Positions 24,374-35,563 of a stretch of 64,000 nt of DNA are shown here, piece after piece; within the stretch, counting starts at the first letter, position 1, and the number at the start of each line of letters is the position of its first letter. The notes under the pieces are model-generated. The model was not told where the DNA came from and did not search any database. It saw only the letters and a program-made list of their open reading frames with translations. The translations under genes and the position numbers were made by a program. The DNA comes from Coriaria nepalensis (taxonomy: Eukaryota > Streptophyta > Magnoliopsida > Cucurbitales > Coriariaceae): contig CP114481.1 in NCBI GenBank assembly GCA_027186245.1, positions 6,246,501-6,310,500 of the forward strand, written 5' to 3'.

Positions 24374-24573
24374 GAGGCTATTTTAGTAATTGGTTGGTTA
24401 GTAGTATAAATAGCAGTAGTATGGTTAGGGTTTAGGGGGGAATTGATTTTGGAGAGTAAGAAGTCTTAGGGAGAGACGATCTACCTCTCGAATAAAAATT
24501 CAACCTATGTTATTTTGGTTATTGCATAATAAAGATTAGTTTTAATTCTATTTCTCTAGATCGGATCCTATTA
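24332..24573 (+). repeat. 3' LTR of the gag-only element
   Basis: It begins TGTTAGACCC followed by ATT units, as in the 5' LTR after small indels, and ends CCTATTA. It is preceded by a purine-rich GGGAGACGAGTAA that may be the remains of a polypurine tract. Confidence 0.8.
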
Positions 24574-25564
24574 AATTCCATATCGTCTAATCTCTTAAAC
24601 TTTTGCTATAAGAAGTTATGGAAATGCATTATTGCACATATTTTTCTTATCAGTTCAAAATGCCCCCATGGTTTAAAAAAAAAGAAGCGAAATATTCTAT
24701 GTTCTAGCTCTCTATTGTATTTCTGCTCTGCTTGTTTTTCCTTTTTCTGTTCATTGGGATATGTTTTTTTTTCCCCTTCTGGTATGGAGTGTGGCTAATG
24801 TATCAAGCACTTCCATTTGTAAAGAAGAAGAACCTATATGCCGATTTCTTAGCTTGCTTCCCCTTTGATAACTATAATTTTCTCTTGGTACGTTTGAATT
24901 GATCCAAGTTATGTTCACGCTCTGTGAAGAAATAAGAAACCAAATTTCAAAACCCTCATGTTATTTTCAGCTTTCAAAATTGCAAAATTGCAAACTTCAA
25001 AGTTCTTTCTTCAAATACCATAATCTAAATTTTATAAAATGACATTTAGTAATTTATTTCATCCATTTCCTTTCTAAATACAATCCAGGTTTTGCTCTTC
25101 TCCAATCCATTCCTTTGGTTGAAGCTTGACCTGAATATGTTAAATCAACGACGATCAAAACTCGGTAAGCAGCACAAGAAGAAGATCAAGTGAAAGGTTA
25201 GACGCATTTTTCTTAGTCTAATTGCCGTTTAACAAACAAACTATATGACGACACTAGAACTTGTATTCTCAAATGACATTGCAACTTATGAGAGTTGTAC
25301 TCTTTATTCTTATATCATTATTCAAGAAGATAAGATCAACTGTGTTTTTTATTATTTAAAAAAAAAAAAAAATCAAAATTGGGTCTTTTTTTTTTTTCTG
25401 AAATGGGATGATCACATGAAGGTTAGGGAGCAGTTGAGTACTAAATTCACAAGTGACTTTTGCTTATATTTTAGACTCTAGTGCTCAATCACCAAAATTA
25501 TAATAATACAAAGGAATCTCAAATACTTTTGGTTTGTTCATTGTTTTTCCTCGTAGTAGGCAAA

Positions 25565-25806
25565 ATGGCATCACAGAAGCATATTACTTTCAATAGTGCT
25601 GGTGGCTTTAGGTAATTAAAACCCACCAGCTCATTTGTCGTGTTGGAGTAGGACTATTTAAGTGTCTTATTATCTTTACTTTAATTTATTTGCTTTCATC
25701 TTCGTCTTGTTATCATTATTATTCAAATTTCTAGTTCAAGCCCTAATTATTGCTATTTCCCTTACAGATGGAAAATAGCTGACGCTGAGGCTCGAACTCG
25801 GCAAGG
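25565..25806 (+). other. Possible two-exon gene fragment
   Basis: ATG at 25565 opens MASQKHITFNSAGGF. A donor follows at 25612. A good acceptor at 25766-25767 would continue in frame with RWKIADAEARTRQG, followed by another donor-like GTAAGG. No further exon is found before the aquaporin 3' end. It may be a truncated gene or chance. No family is recognised. Confidence 0.2.
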
Positions 25807-26081
25807 TAAGGTAAGCTATTTAGCAAATGATTTTGAAAATAGCAAATTGAGAATGGGCATAAATAAAAAAAGAAAAAGAAAAAGAAAAACAATATACTCA
25901 ACATATGATTTGCATTCAAACAAAGAAGTTGACATTACCAAAACAATGAAACAAAGATGATGATGATACAACCAACACCCAAAACACCCACGTCATTTTG
26001 AAACCAAGAAACAAATCAACGACTTGAATTTTAAATAAACCCATTAAGATCTTATCCCCTCCTCCCTTTTTTTCATGTTCC

Positions 26082-27031
26082 TCAATACTCAGTAGTAGGG
26101 AGTTGCTCGTGAGTGCTCGGGGCAATGAACAAGACCTCGTACACGATGGCTGCAATGGCTGAGCCAATGAATGGACCAAGCCAGTAGACCCAGTGGTTGT
26201 CCCAGGACCAGCTGACAACAGCTGGGCCGAAAGACACGGCCGGGTTCATTGATGCACCATCGAAGGCACCGCCGACAAGAATGTTGGCACCAACAATGAA
26301 ACCAATTGCAATGGGTGCAATAATCCCAATGTTTCCCTTCTTGGGATCCACTGCCGTTGCGTAGACAGTGTAGACCAAACCGAATGTCATCACAATTTCG
26401 AGTACCACTGCGTTCCATACTCCTACTCCACTTGATAGAGCAAAGGCAGATGTTGTCTAAAAAAAAAAAAACTTTAGGTTTAGTTAGTTTCTAACGTTAA
26501 AGAAACTAAGGTTTAAAATTTTGATTACTAGTGGAACTTCTCTTACCAAACCACCAGTTGCGAATTTAAGGAGCAAGCAAGCAACGACAGAGCCAAGCAA
26601 CTGGGCAATCCAGTAGACAATGGTCCTAATAAAGGTGATGTGTCCTCCGATGAAAGCTCCAAATGTCACTGCTGGGTTGACATGTCCTCCTGAAATGTTG
26701 GCACCGACGGAAACCGCTACAAATAGTGCAAATGCATGGGCTAGAGCGGCGGCTACCAGCCCTGCCGGTGTAGTTGCTCCATCACTGGTCAAAAAGCCTG
26801 AAATTTATTTTTGAAAAAAGTTATGGTCAATTTATCTTTAGGAAAAAGAAAAAACTGACATTTTAAGTCGAGGAAAGTAAGGTGATCAGGTGGCTTACTG
26901 AAGGCCATGCCAGAACCTTCACCGGCAAAAACGAAAATGAGGACCGAGATAAACTCAGCCAGGCCGGCTCTTAGAGCGTCAGGGTGGCCGAATTCAGCTG
27001 CATTTCCAAGGGCAATGTTGGAAATTGGCAT
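26082..27031 (-). CDS. Tonoplast intrinsic protein, TIP1 (gamma-TIP) class aquaporin, 252 aa
   Basis: Water and small-solute channel of the vacuolar membrane. Exons 27031-26899, 26797-26547 and 26456-26082 give 252 residues with a start ([20 protein letters not shown]) and end (HEQLPTTEY) typical of TIP1 proteins. Both NPA boxes are intact (NPAVTF near residue 85, NPAVSF near residue 199), on a six-transmembrane framework. His65 and a Val after the second NPA, where Arg stands in water-strict aquaporins, fit the His-Ile-Ala-Val selectivity filter of TIP1. That filter is associated with wider permeability, including hydrogen peroxide and urea. Three exons is the normal TIP structure. A TATA-like box lies at about 27157-27165. 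No damage is seen. Confidence 0.95.
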
Positions 27032-27156
27032 TTTATTAATTTAATTTAAATTTTTTTTGGGAAAAATCTTTTGCTTGGTATTTAGCGACGGCAGCGAAAA
27101 AATTTGTTGCTGTGATCAGCTGCTTACTACTTGTTTGGAGCTTCACTTGGTGACAG

Positions 27157-27165
27157 TTATATATA
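27157..27165 (-). promoter_or_regulatory. TATA box of the TIP1 gene
   Basis: TATATATAA on the minus strand lies about 130 bp upstream of the start codon, in an otherwise less AT-rich stretch. Confidence 0.5.
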
Positions 27166-27249
27166 GGAGGAAGTGAGGTTAAGGTCAGAGTTGGAACCGG
27201 GACGGCCGGTTACTATCCGGTTTCAGGTAAATATCAACGAGAAAAATAA

Positions 27250-29512
27250 GCGCTGCGTTTTGAGGAAAGCCAGCTACAGACCAGCCAATAGCTGCCGAAT
27301 AGTCGGGCCTCCAAATCGTTCATGTGATGACACGTATGCGGTAGATGTGACATGTTTTTGGCCGATCACGGAGAGGAGGATTCAATTATCACCGACTATT
27401 GTATTAAGAAGAAATTTTTTTAATAAAGTTTAGTGTTGTGGTGGGTCCACGAATGATTAGCGTGGTGCTGCTTGACCGACCATTGGATTGTTTACAGCCG
27501 CTGTGATGTCGACTCCTAAACCTTGATTAATTCGTACTTTAATTATTATTATATATATATTTTTAATATCTTTCTCAAATCTCTATCACAATTGATCATT
27601 AATCAAGTTTGTTTTTGTTTTGATTCCTGGCCGTTACTAATTAATCAAGTTTACTCTAGTCATATTCCGATACATTAATCCGGTTTACATGAAATCGGAA
27701 AAATAAATCATACTCTGAGATCAAAAAATCCTTACTAATTTTCCGGCAATGGAAAATATCACGTATGGTAAGAAAAGTTAATGTTTATTATATATCATGG
27801 CTTATTACAGAATCTTGGATCCATCACTATTCATTTTAGTGGTCTACAAGTTAGTTAGGATAGACTTGCACCACATGTGATTAGAATAATAGCTTTTTAT
27901 AATTAATCTTAAGATAAAATGAGATTAGTTTAAATTAGCTCAGAAAAAGTGGAGAGCACATGGTAGAATTCCCAATGGGGAAAGACAGTCCAAAAAGCAG
28001 GGAATCCCGAATCCCGATGATTACAGACACTGTCAAAATAGTACACCAAATCTGTCAATGGATGTACTGTTTGGTTTTCTCAATTTGGAAGAAAATACCA
28101 ACATACTTCTACGATCCATTTATAAAATAAATTTAACTTCTTAAATTATCCCTTAGCATGAAAAAGTCGTTAGAAAAATGTTTTAGTTAAAATTTACTTA
28201 AAAATTCTCAAACCAGTTTCAAGACGTAAACCTTTGAAGATCATGTATAATCAGTTTCAATATGTGTTAGTAGTGTCTTGTAAGAAGTCTTAGAAATTAA
28301 GGTAAAATTAAACAATTGCACACAACTTAATGCAATCGAATCAAAGATATATATATATATATCTCAATCTTTTATATTTGTATAGATCTAATTAGTCCAA
28401 CCTCTTATGAAAGTCATTATTATTTTAAAATAAATAGAATATTAAAAAAAAGATATTATTAATATATATATATATAATCATGTGATATGTCAAATTACAT
28501 TATTATTATTAATATTAATTTTATATCTTACATCATTTATTATATAAAAAAAATATTTTTTTATTAAATATCATGTAGCCGTATATCATATATATATATA
28601 TATATATAGAGAGAGAGTAGAATTTTTCAAATAAATAATTATCTTAATCCTTATACGAGAATGTTGAAGTGATATATTTCTATAATCTTCTTTATCTTTG
28701 AAAATTAGGTAGGTTGGATCTATACCTAATGTGATCAATTAGATAAAATGGGTTTATCTGTATAGATTGGATCTATGAGAATTTTGTGATACGACAATTA
28801 AAATGATCAATTAAGCTCTAATTAATTAATTAATTAAACTATACAATATGAAGGGAATAATCAATTGGATATTGGGATGGGAGAAAACTCAAATGAGTTG
28901 TTACAATGAATAGAAAATAGAGTAGGTAGTGTAGCCTGAGCTAGCCTTGAGTCGACCCGGCCGATTATGCTTCACTACCTGTTCTTTAACAAAAAAATAT
29001 AATTAATATGATATAAATACAGTTCATAAATTGGAGTAAAATAGTTGTAGAACATGCAAGGAATGCCTCTCATGGGATAACATATCAAACCGACCACAGA
29101 AAAGAGTTAATAAACTTCAAACTCATACTTCAAACTATGTTACATTATGAACTTAAATTATGTCTGACATCTCCTGTTTTATTGCTTATAATAATCACCA
29201 ATCTCTATTCTTACTTATCTTGTCTTACGAATATAATTGGATCAAGCACATTATAAACTTAAATTATGTCTTGAATTTTTAATCTTATCCAATAAATTAT
29301 TTTAAGGTTACTTCAGGAGGCTTGTCTTAAGGCTCTTTGCTTTCTTTCTTTCTGGTTCTAAATATAGCTCTAGTTTGGATAAGTGAGGAGGAAGCTAATG
29401 AGACTCATATCTTTATTAGGTATCTTGACAAAAATTAAAGTAAATATTTAAGTATAGACACTTAAAAATTACAATTTTTATTTTTATTTTTATCTATTTT
29501 TTGTGTAACTAC

Positions 29513-29549
<37 letters not shown>

Positions 29550-31780
29550 ATTTTCATTTTTTATTTCTATTCTTATTTTTATTCTAATTCTCAAAATAAA
29601 CTATACTTTAATAGTTAAGAATGAGTCGGGCCTAGCCTATCCAAACAATTACAAACGTTGTATGGACCTAGTTTAAACGGCCTGTGGGTCGGCCCAATAA
29701 TCTTACGCAAGCTTGTGATTGAGATTCGCGCGAATAAGGTTTAAATACGTTATGATAGGCATGAGACAAAATGTAAATTAGTTAATAAAAATTATTAAAG
29801 ATTAAATAACTTTTTAATTATTATATAGTAGAATTTTTATAAATTTATTCTTATGTTTCAACTTACAACTTTTTCATTCTTATATTTAATTTAAAAAACA
29901 GATTTTTTTTTTATCAGATAATTATTTAATTATATTTTTATTATTTTTATTTTTCTCTTCTATTAATTTTATTTTATAATTTTTTATTTTATTTTTTAAG
30001 AAATAAAAAAATTAATATTAAAAAAAAACACTAATTCAATTTTTTTTGGAAAAAAACTATCACAATTATTTATATTTTTTTATAATAAATCAATCGAAAT
30101 GATTATATTTATTTACTAAATATTCAAACAGAATCTAATTATCGTAAAAAATTTGATTAGATCGATATCGTTGTTTGTGAAAAACCAGAACAAACCCAAT
30201 CCGGTTTTGTGTTCTTCGTGTTCCGAATTTTTTTCTTTAAGATTTTGGTTATATCAGATTAGATTTGTTCTAATTTTTCACGAACTTATCTATAAGTTAT
30301 AATCTATATAACCTTCTTCTCCAATATTATTTTATTTTCTATACATCTTATTTTTACATGTTCGGTCTCAGGTGTCCATTCAATTTCGCATCCACGCAGA
30401 AGTGGCAAGGGTCCTTCTTACCCATTCTCAACTTTGCTAAAATTCAAATTTTAACCTAAATTTCTTAATTTTTTTTATAGGTAAATCCTTAAAAGTTTTA
30501 TTAAAATATATTTTTCCTACCCTAACTTTTATATAATATGTTTTACCCCCATAATTTTATCTGTCACGGCGCCGGAATTCATATATTTTCCATATAATAT
30601 TTTACTGTTTTGAAAGTCTTTTGAAGAAAATTAAAATAATTATATATGATGTATAGTATTGGTAATATTTTAGATCATTTTTAGATGTGTTGTGATACAT
30701 AATATGTATAATTTGCTTTAAGTTGTGAAGCGATCTTTCATGTGACTGCAAGTTTTTGTTTCTTTTCAAATTTTTGTACAGGTTATTTTAAGAGATGATA
30801 ATATCCTGTTAATTTATAATTAAAAAATTTTATGTAAAGTTTGATTCTAATAATTTAATATAATATCATAATCTAAGTAGATATATCATATTTCATATCA
30901 TAAAATATTTTTTTATATATTATATTATTTATTGAATTTTGGAATGATGAATCCATAAATAAAAAATAATAATTTAACTCAAAAAACGTAAGAGTACTGC
31001 GACAGTTTGGAAACTAAAAGTTGTACATAGAAGAAAAGAAGGAAAGGAAAAAGAGAGGGAAGGGAATTTGTATTCTTTTCATAATAATCTATCGACCATT
31101 TTTCATCGATCCAAGCTAACAGTTAACACTAAAGAAATGATTCGAGATCGTTATCACGAGCAAGATAAGAGAGAGAGAGAGAGAGAGAAAGGATGGTGTG
31201 TAAAAAGAAAGGCAGATCGTACTTATAATTACCTCATGCATGGGAATATAGAAAGTGAAGATTAAAAGCTTGGATGCTCGTGTTCTTTTTACGTACTTTG
31301 ATTTTGGTTGGATGAGCTGTTGCTTGTTGGTCCCTTCTTTGATATATGTTTTATTTTCCAACAAGGATCAAAGTTTGTACTTAACTCTACGGTTTCTAAT
31401 ATGCTTATAATACATGTTATATATATATATAGATAGATAGATATTTGGTGTACCTGATGATGGAATGTTCTGGTCCTGGATTAAGTATTATGATCAACTA
31501 CAGCAGAATAATAATTTGTTTCATTAGGATGAAGAAAAGGAGGAGAAAACAAAAAGTGCCAACTCGCAGCGAGAAACATATGCGAATGCGAAAACTGTTG
31601 TTAGTTCAGATTGTTAGGCTTTAGTTCATTGCTTTCCTTTATTTTCTTCTATTTTCAAGCCAGTTTGAATTATGCGTTTGTTGGTGTTAAGTAGTGTAAA
31701 ATGGAATAAAAAGGGCAGGCGATTCGTTTTTGAGAAATTGAATCCACATTTTCTTTGTAAGGGAGTTCGAAAGGACAACT
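27250..31780. other. Spacer with simple repeats
   Basis: AT-rich DNA with AT dinucleotide runs (around 28350, 28460 and 28590), an AAAT run at 29514-29545, an AG run at 31169-31188 and a short ATAG run near 31430. No gene is recognised. The low-AT patch around 27170-27400 is the distal promoter side of the aquaporin. Confidence 0.6.
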
Positions 31781-31785
31781 TCCGG

Positions 31786-31920
31786 GATCAACGAGAGGTT
31801 GATCGTGAAGGATTGCACCAACTTGGTATCAGAGCAGTCCATGCCCACAAATTCTTTGATGAATTCAGAGATATCATGTCGGATGAATTGCCACGAGATT
31901 TGCTGCCTATGCAAATATCT
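31786..31920 (+). pseudogene. Ty3-type retroelement scrap
   Basis: CTTGGTATCAGAGCAGTC at about 31823 is a perfect initiator-Met primer-binding word. A few bases later the translation FFDEFRDIMSDELPRDLLPM resembles the stretch just before the reverse transcriptase domain in Ty3-type polyproteins. The two lie far apart in an intact element, so a large internal deletion or rearrangement is implied. The fragment is too short for a finer assignment. Confidence 0.4.
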
Positions 31921-32414
31921 GTATTGTATATATATTCAGGGATTTGGATTTGGTCAAGACGGGTCTGACCCAGATTCAAAATTAAAATTGAATAAAATTG
32001 AATTAGAACTTTTAACTTTTTGATACATCATCTAATGTACGGAGTTAAATAACTTGTTTAGCTCTTACGTTTTTCAAAAAATGATTAGATAACGTATCAA
32101 AAAGTTAACGGTTTAGATAAATTTTAATTTAATACTAATCAGAGCTCTACTTCAATCGGGATACGTACTGTCTGGACTAAATCTAAATCCAGACATAACA
32201 ACATATCGTTATGTAATTTAAAATGCAATTTTCAAAGTTCAATTCTAGAATCGCTAAGACTGATAGATAGAAGTAATGTTTATTGAACTTTCATCATGAT
32301 CAATCAGGATTTTTGTAATATCATAAATAATAGTTAAGGAAATATTCGTACAGAGTATACTAAATATACTTCATTATTAGTTTCTATAGTTTTTAATTCA
32401 CGCCATCAGATCAA

Positions 32415-33230
32415 TTAGAACAGCCTCTGGAGATTTTCAACCACGTTCTTGTCCAACTGGAAGGCTTTAATGGGAACATCTGGATTGATAGGGGGATCAG
32501 ATCCAAACACGGCATTAGCAATTGTGATAAGACCTGGATTCTGGCTGCCAAGTCCAGCAAAGGAAACTACATTGGTGTATCCCACGTTGAACTGGAAGTG
32601 AATGAGACCGATAGGGAACACAAAGACATCTCCTTTGTTAAGTACTTTGGTGATGAGACAGTTTTCAGGGTTGGATGTGACAAACCCAACAAGCAAAGTA
32701 CCCTCCACGACCACAAGAATTTCAGTTGCACGAGGATGAATGTGTGGTGGGTTAAGACCATATGGTGCGAAATCAATACGCACCAAAGAGATACCGAGAG
32801 TGTTTAGTCCAGCAATTTTTTCGACATTTACCAGATTGACACTTGATCCAAGTCGGCCAGTCGTGTTTCCGGGAATGTTAAGTCCTTGGAAGAAGAAGTC
32901 GTTTGCAATTGCTTGGTTGGGATCCTTGCAGAATTTCCCATTCACAAAAACTGCATAGATAGAAAACCATTTATTTAGAACCTTAAGATAAATAGAAATA
33001 ATTACATATTTCACCCTGTCCCTACCCACAAAAATAGTTTTTAGATAAGCAACTATTTACCACCTTGAGGAACTAGCCATTTTAAAAGTTGACACTTCCT
33101 CATGACATTTCCTCTCGACGGTAGTGACCGAAATCTTCAATAACTGCATAGACAATGAATCCTGATAATTGAGAGGAGGCCTAACCAAGAAGCAAAGCAC
33201 CTGAGCAAAAACAAAATTTTATGAATAGTA
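32415..33230 (-). pseudogene. Germin-like protein (subfamily 1), intact exon 2 with decayed exon 1
   Basis: Secreted cupin family of the cell wall. Exon 2, from an acceptor ending at about 32954 to the stop at 32415, reads [38 protein letters not shown], germin box 1 [18 protein letters not shown], and box 2 [18 protein letters not shown]. The His-His-Glu-His metal ligands are all present, and it ends in [15 protein letters not shown]. Upstream, where exon 1 should code for the signal peptide and SAYDPSPLQDFCVA, the sequence at about 33100-33230 is alignable (a GCTTTGCTTCTTG stretch; TCAGGATTC...GCAGTTATTGA) but has a stop, an insertion and no open frame. The gene would therefore lack a signal peptide. 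An unrecognised alternative first exon is possible. Confidence 0.65.
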
Positions 33231-33509
33231 TTATCTATAGAAGGCAAAATAATATCAGACCTTGGAATACTGCACTTCCATATATGCCAAAAAATTAAGA
33301 GAGGACACTTCCGATATGATCATGATATTGTTTGATTATTATTCGCACGTTTTAATTGCTTTCTTTCTTCATTAATCTTTTATACGTAAACTTAATTATT
33401 AGTTTTTGGATGATCGTGATGAATTTCTGTCCATTTTGATTAGCACTCGTCAATTGATAGTTTGAACTAAACCTTTTTCTAATCATAGCATCAAAACATT
33501 AATCTTCCG

Positions 33510-33905
33510 CTGAACAGTGATCACCTCAGATGAATTGAAGCATGAGCTCTTACACACAACCCTTGAATTAGAATCGGCAAAACTTGAAGCAGATGAAGAA
33601 ATCAGGAAAGAGAAAGAGAAAGAGTACTTGATGATGAACTTATCGTATCTTCTCAAACTTGCTTGTCAAGAAAGAGACGAAGCAAGATATCAGCTTGAGA
33701 AACTCAAGACCGAACTCAATACTTTCAGTATTCAACCTTCAAATAGCAAGATTGATGAAGCTTCTTTAGTGATTGATAATCTTGTTAAGGGAAATAAACT
33801 TCCTTGAAAGGGAAAACTCCACCAAGCCATAGGTGATGCCGGTCTGTTATTGCTAACGCTTCTTTAATTTCCACCGGACCGCCCCTCTAAAATTCAATCT
33901 GTCTA
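33510..33905 (+). pseudogene. DUF1635-family gene, truncated and interrupted by stops
   Basis: Plant family of unknown function with an N-terminal coiled coil. The readable part begins after an acceptor-like AACAG and gives DELKHELLHTTLELESAKLE, ADEEIRKEKEKEY, CQERDEARYQLEKLKTEL. The coiled-coil heptads are clear. A TGA at 33805-33807 falls in a conserved LPEKGK-type motif. The same frame then continues with KGKLHQAIGDAGLLLLTLL, another stop, and a weak PP-rich remnant to about 33905. The family's first exon is not found upstream and the C-terminal remainder is absent. These facts together indicate a pseudogene. Confidence 0.75.
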
Positions 33906-34409
33906 GAGATTTTAAGATACTGATCTGACCGACCACTGAATTCGTCATCGAATATTGGTCGATCCATCTCAGAATCTTCGGGTTCTTGTCCCGGATCTTG
34001 AATGATATTGCGTATTTTGCGTTCTTGTGCTGTATATGGAGTTTGAGTCTCAGTTGAGTGTTGATTTTTCCTTGTAAATATCAATTTCAGTGACTGATTT
34101 ATAGTGTAGATTTGTATGACATAGTTTTTTCCTCAGCCTCGGGAACTTTTAGTGGCACCTATATATTCTAATTTTTTTTACTAAAATTTTCTAAATATTA
34201 TCACCAAGATTTCAGAATTTTATGTGACATAAAAAATGTAGCTATCTACTTTGGATACATCGATTACTAAAAAATCCATACCTTCAACAAATAAAAAAGG
34301 GATCATAAGCCGTCAAGTCTCTTCTTATACATTGTCCATAGAACTCTCATTCGAAGCCTTCTTCCTTCTCGGGTACTTAACCCACCTAGCAATCACTCTC
34401 CACCAGAAC

Positions 34410-35027
34410 ATGAATTCATCTCCCCAACCGGAAAGTTTACGATGGAATCCATGGGTAATTGCCACAGTAACAATTATATGTGTCGTTTTTATCGTAGTTA
34501 GTTATTGCACTATATTAAAACGAATATGCCGCGCTCTTCCTGGAGCGCCGATCAATAGCAACTGGTTTCATAGTAGGAGGCTGAGTGAGAACAACCCAAA
34601 CGTTCCATCCCAACAATTTCAAAGCCATGGACTTGACGCGAGCATAACGAGCTCTCTACCCATCTCAGAGTACGAAAAGAGTTCGAGCAATAATTCGGAT
34701 TGTGCGGTTTGCTTAGGGGAGTTTGAGGAAGGGGAGATGATCAAACACTTGCCAAATTGTAGCCATAGGTTTCATATTGCCTGTATTGATACTTGGTTTG
34801 AGAGTCATTCAAATTGCCCACTTTGTAGATCACAAGTTTATGGTGATGATGATGACGATGAGCTTAGTAGTAGTGGTCATGTGGTGCAAGTTCATGATCT
34901 TAGTAGTGTTAGTAGTACTCCAGCTCATCCTCATCATCATCATGAAAGTTCTATTTCTATTAATACGTTGTTGCAGACTCTAAGGAGGGAGGATTTCATA
35001 AGACACAATCGAATTCTAGTGTTATGA
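34410..35027 (+). CDS. ATL-type RING-H2 E3 ubiquitin ligase, 205 aa, intronless
   Basis: Membrane-anchored ubiquitin ligase. The first ATG of the frame (34410) gives MNSSPQPESLRWNPW, then one hydrophobic segment at residues about 15-36. A GLD motif lies at residues 73-75 (SHGLDASITSSLPI), then a RING-H2 domain with Cys98, Cys101, Cys117, His119, His122, Cys125, Cys136 and Cys139, and the ATL-typical Trp129 and Pro137. This matches C-X2-C-X15-C-X1-H-X2-H-X2-C-X10-C-X2-C. The C-terminal tail is acidic, then His/Ser-rich. Single exon and length fit the ATL family. The frame is open further upstream but has no ATG there. The substrate is unknown. Confidence 0.93.
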   Translation: MNSSPQPESLRWNPWVIATVTIICVVFIVVSYCTILKRICRALPGAPINSNWFHSRRLSENNPNVPSQQFQSHGLDASITSSLPISEYEKSSSNNSDCAVCLGEFEEGEMIKHLPNCSHRFHIACIDTWFESHSNCPLCRSQVYGDDDDDELSSSGHVVQVHDLSSVSSTPAHPHHHHESSISINTLLQTLRREDFIRHNRILVL

Positions 35028-35420
35028 AAATGGGATCACATATATAATCAAGTACTATAGATTTTGGGAACCATGAACTATTGTAAAATTTGGGTCAAAT
35101 TCAAGTCGAAATTTTTTGATAGAAATTAAAATTTGAACATGTGAAGATGAAAATATTTTTCCAAACTTCCATTTAAAATTACTTTTTAAACAAGGACCAA
35201 TCATACTCACTAAGTACATGTAATATATGATTTTTTATGTAATATGATATATATAATTAAAATTAATTAATATAAAATTATTAAAATTATTTTAAAAATA
35301 AAATATTTTTATATATAAATAATATATAATTACATAATATATTAAATATCATTATAATTATAAATATTAATTTTTATATATTACATTATATTCGATCGAA
35401 AATCTCTAGACTTAAACCGC

Positions 35421-35563
35421 TGACATGTCAGGCCAACTCATAACAGGTTTATGGATGATAAAGTCTGCTGACGTGTCATACCAACTCAAAGAGTTCTCTA
35501 TCCGGACTTAATATAGTACGTTTATAAAAGGTCCGGCCCAACTCTTAGTCTGCTGACGTGTCA
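35421..35563. promoter_or_regulatory. Three TGAC(A/G)TGTCA boxes upstream of the UTr5 gene
   Basis: TGACATGTCA at 35421-35430 and TGACGTGTCA at 35469-35478 and 35554-35563 are each followed by a similar GCC/CCAAC- or CCCACGC-type word, so the boxes are part of a diverged repeat. The ACGT core is a bZIP-type binding site. They lie 460-600 bp before the transporter start codon. Function is inferred only. Confidence 0.4.

Larger units (their letters stand above)
22592..24573 (+). mobile_element. Small gag-only Ty3-type LTR element (TR-GAG-like), decayed
   Basis: Two direct LTRs of about 245 bp flank about 1.5 kb. The sequence after the 5' LTR, TGGTATTAGTGC at 22842, is a degraded initiator-tRNA-Met primer site (family form TGGTATCAGAGC). 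The interior codes only for a Gag-like product. It starts at 22866 (MAAKKVEALEEKLESEVMAI), has the conserved block ICKLKMPIFEGED, and ends with a zinc knuckle CFRCDEKFSPGHRC near 24101. Several in-frame stops and frameshifts interrupt it. No protease, reverse transcriptase or integrase is present. It therefore depended on proteins made by other elements. It lies inside the dehydratase pseudogene; candidate target-site duplications (TAATT left, AATTC right) do not match exactly. Confidence 0.8.
21329..25193 (+). pseudogene. 3-hydroxyacyl-CoA dehydratase (HACD/PTPLA, PAS2-like) pseudogene with retroelement insertion
   Basis: Family role: dehydration step of very-long-chain fatty-acid elongation at the ER. 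Recognisable exons are 21329-21387 (MQKLSNLSLFAYNSLQACG), 21480-21565, 21696-21743 (QTVAFLEVLHGGIG), 21886-21939 (VQHLPSVFISFFAW), 22343-22410 (IRYTHYALNCLGTCPSWVIY), 22543 to about 22572 (TASPILYPI), 24790-24887 (VWLMYQALPFVKKKNLYADF) and 25089-25193 (ending QHKKKIK). The family exon between LHGGIG and VQHLPS, about 28 residues, is absent. Only short AT-rich DNA lies between 21744 and 21885, and direct splicing shifts the frame. The end of the YPI exon is also lost where a gag-only LTR element (22592-24573) sits. Splice sites of the surviving exons are otherwise good. Confidence 0.85.

Noticed and set aside
26089..26418. Second minus-strand frame of 109 codons over the aquaporin
   Set aside because: It is a shifted shadow of TIP1 exon 3, which has both family motifs and exact splice borders.
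33887..34084. 65-codon minus-strand frame with acidic and Gln-rich composition
   Set aside because: It resembles a polyprotein scrap only vaguely, has no diagnostic motif, and overlaps the end of the DUF1635 remnant.
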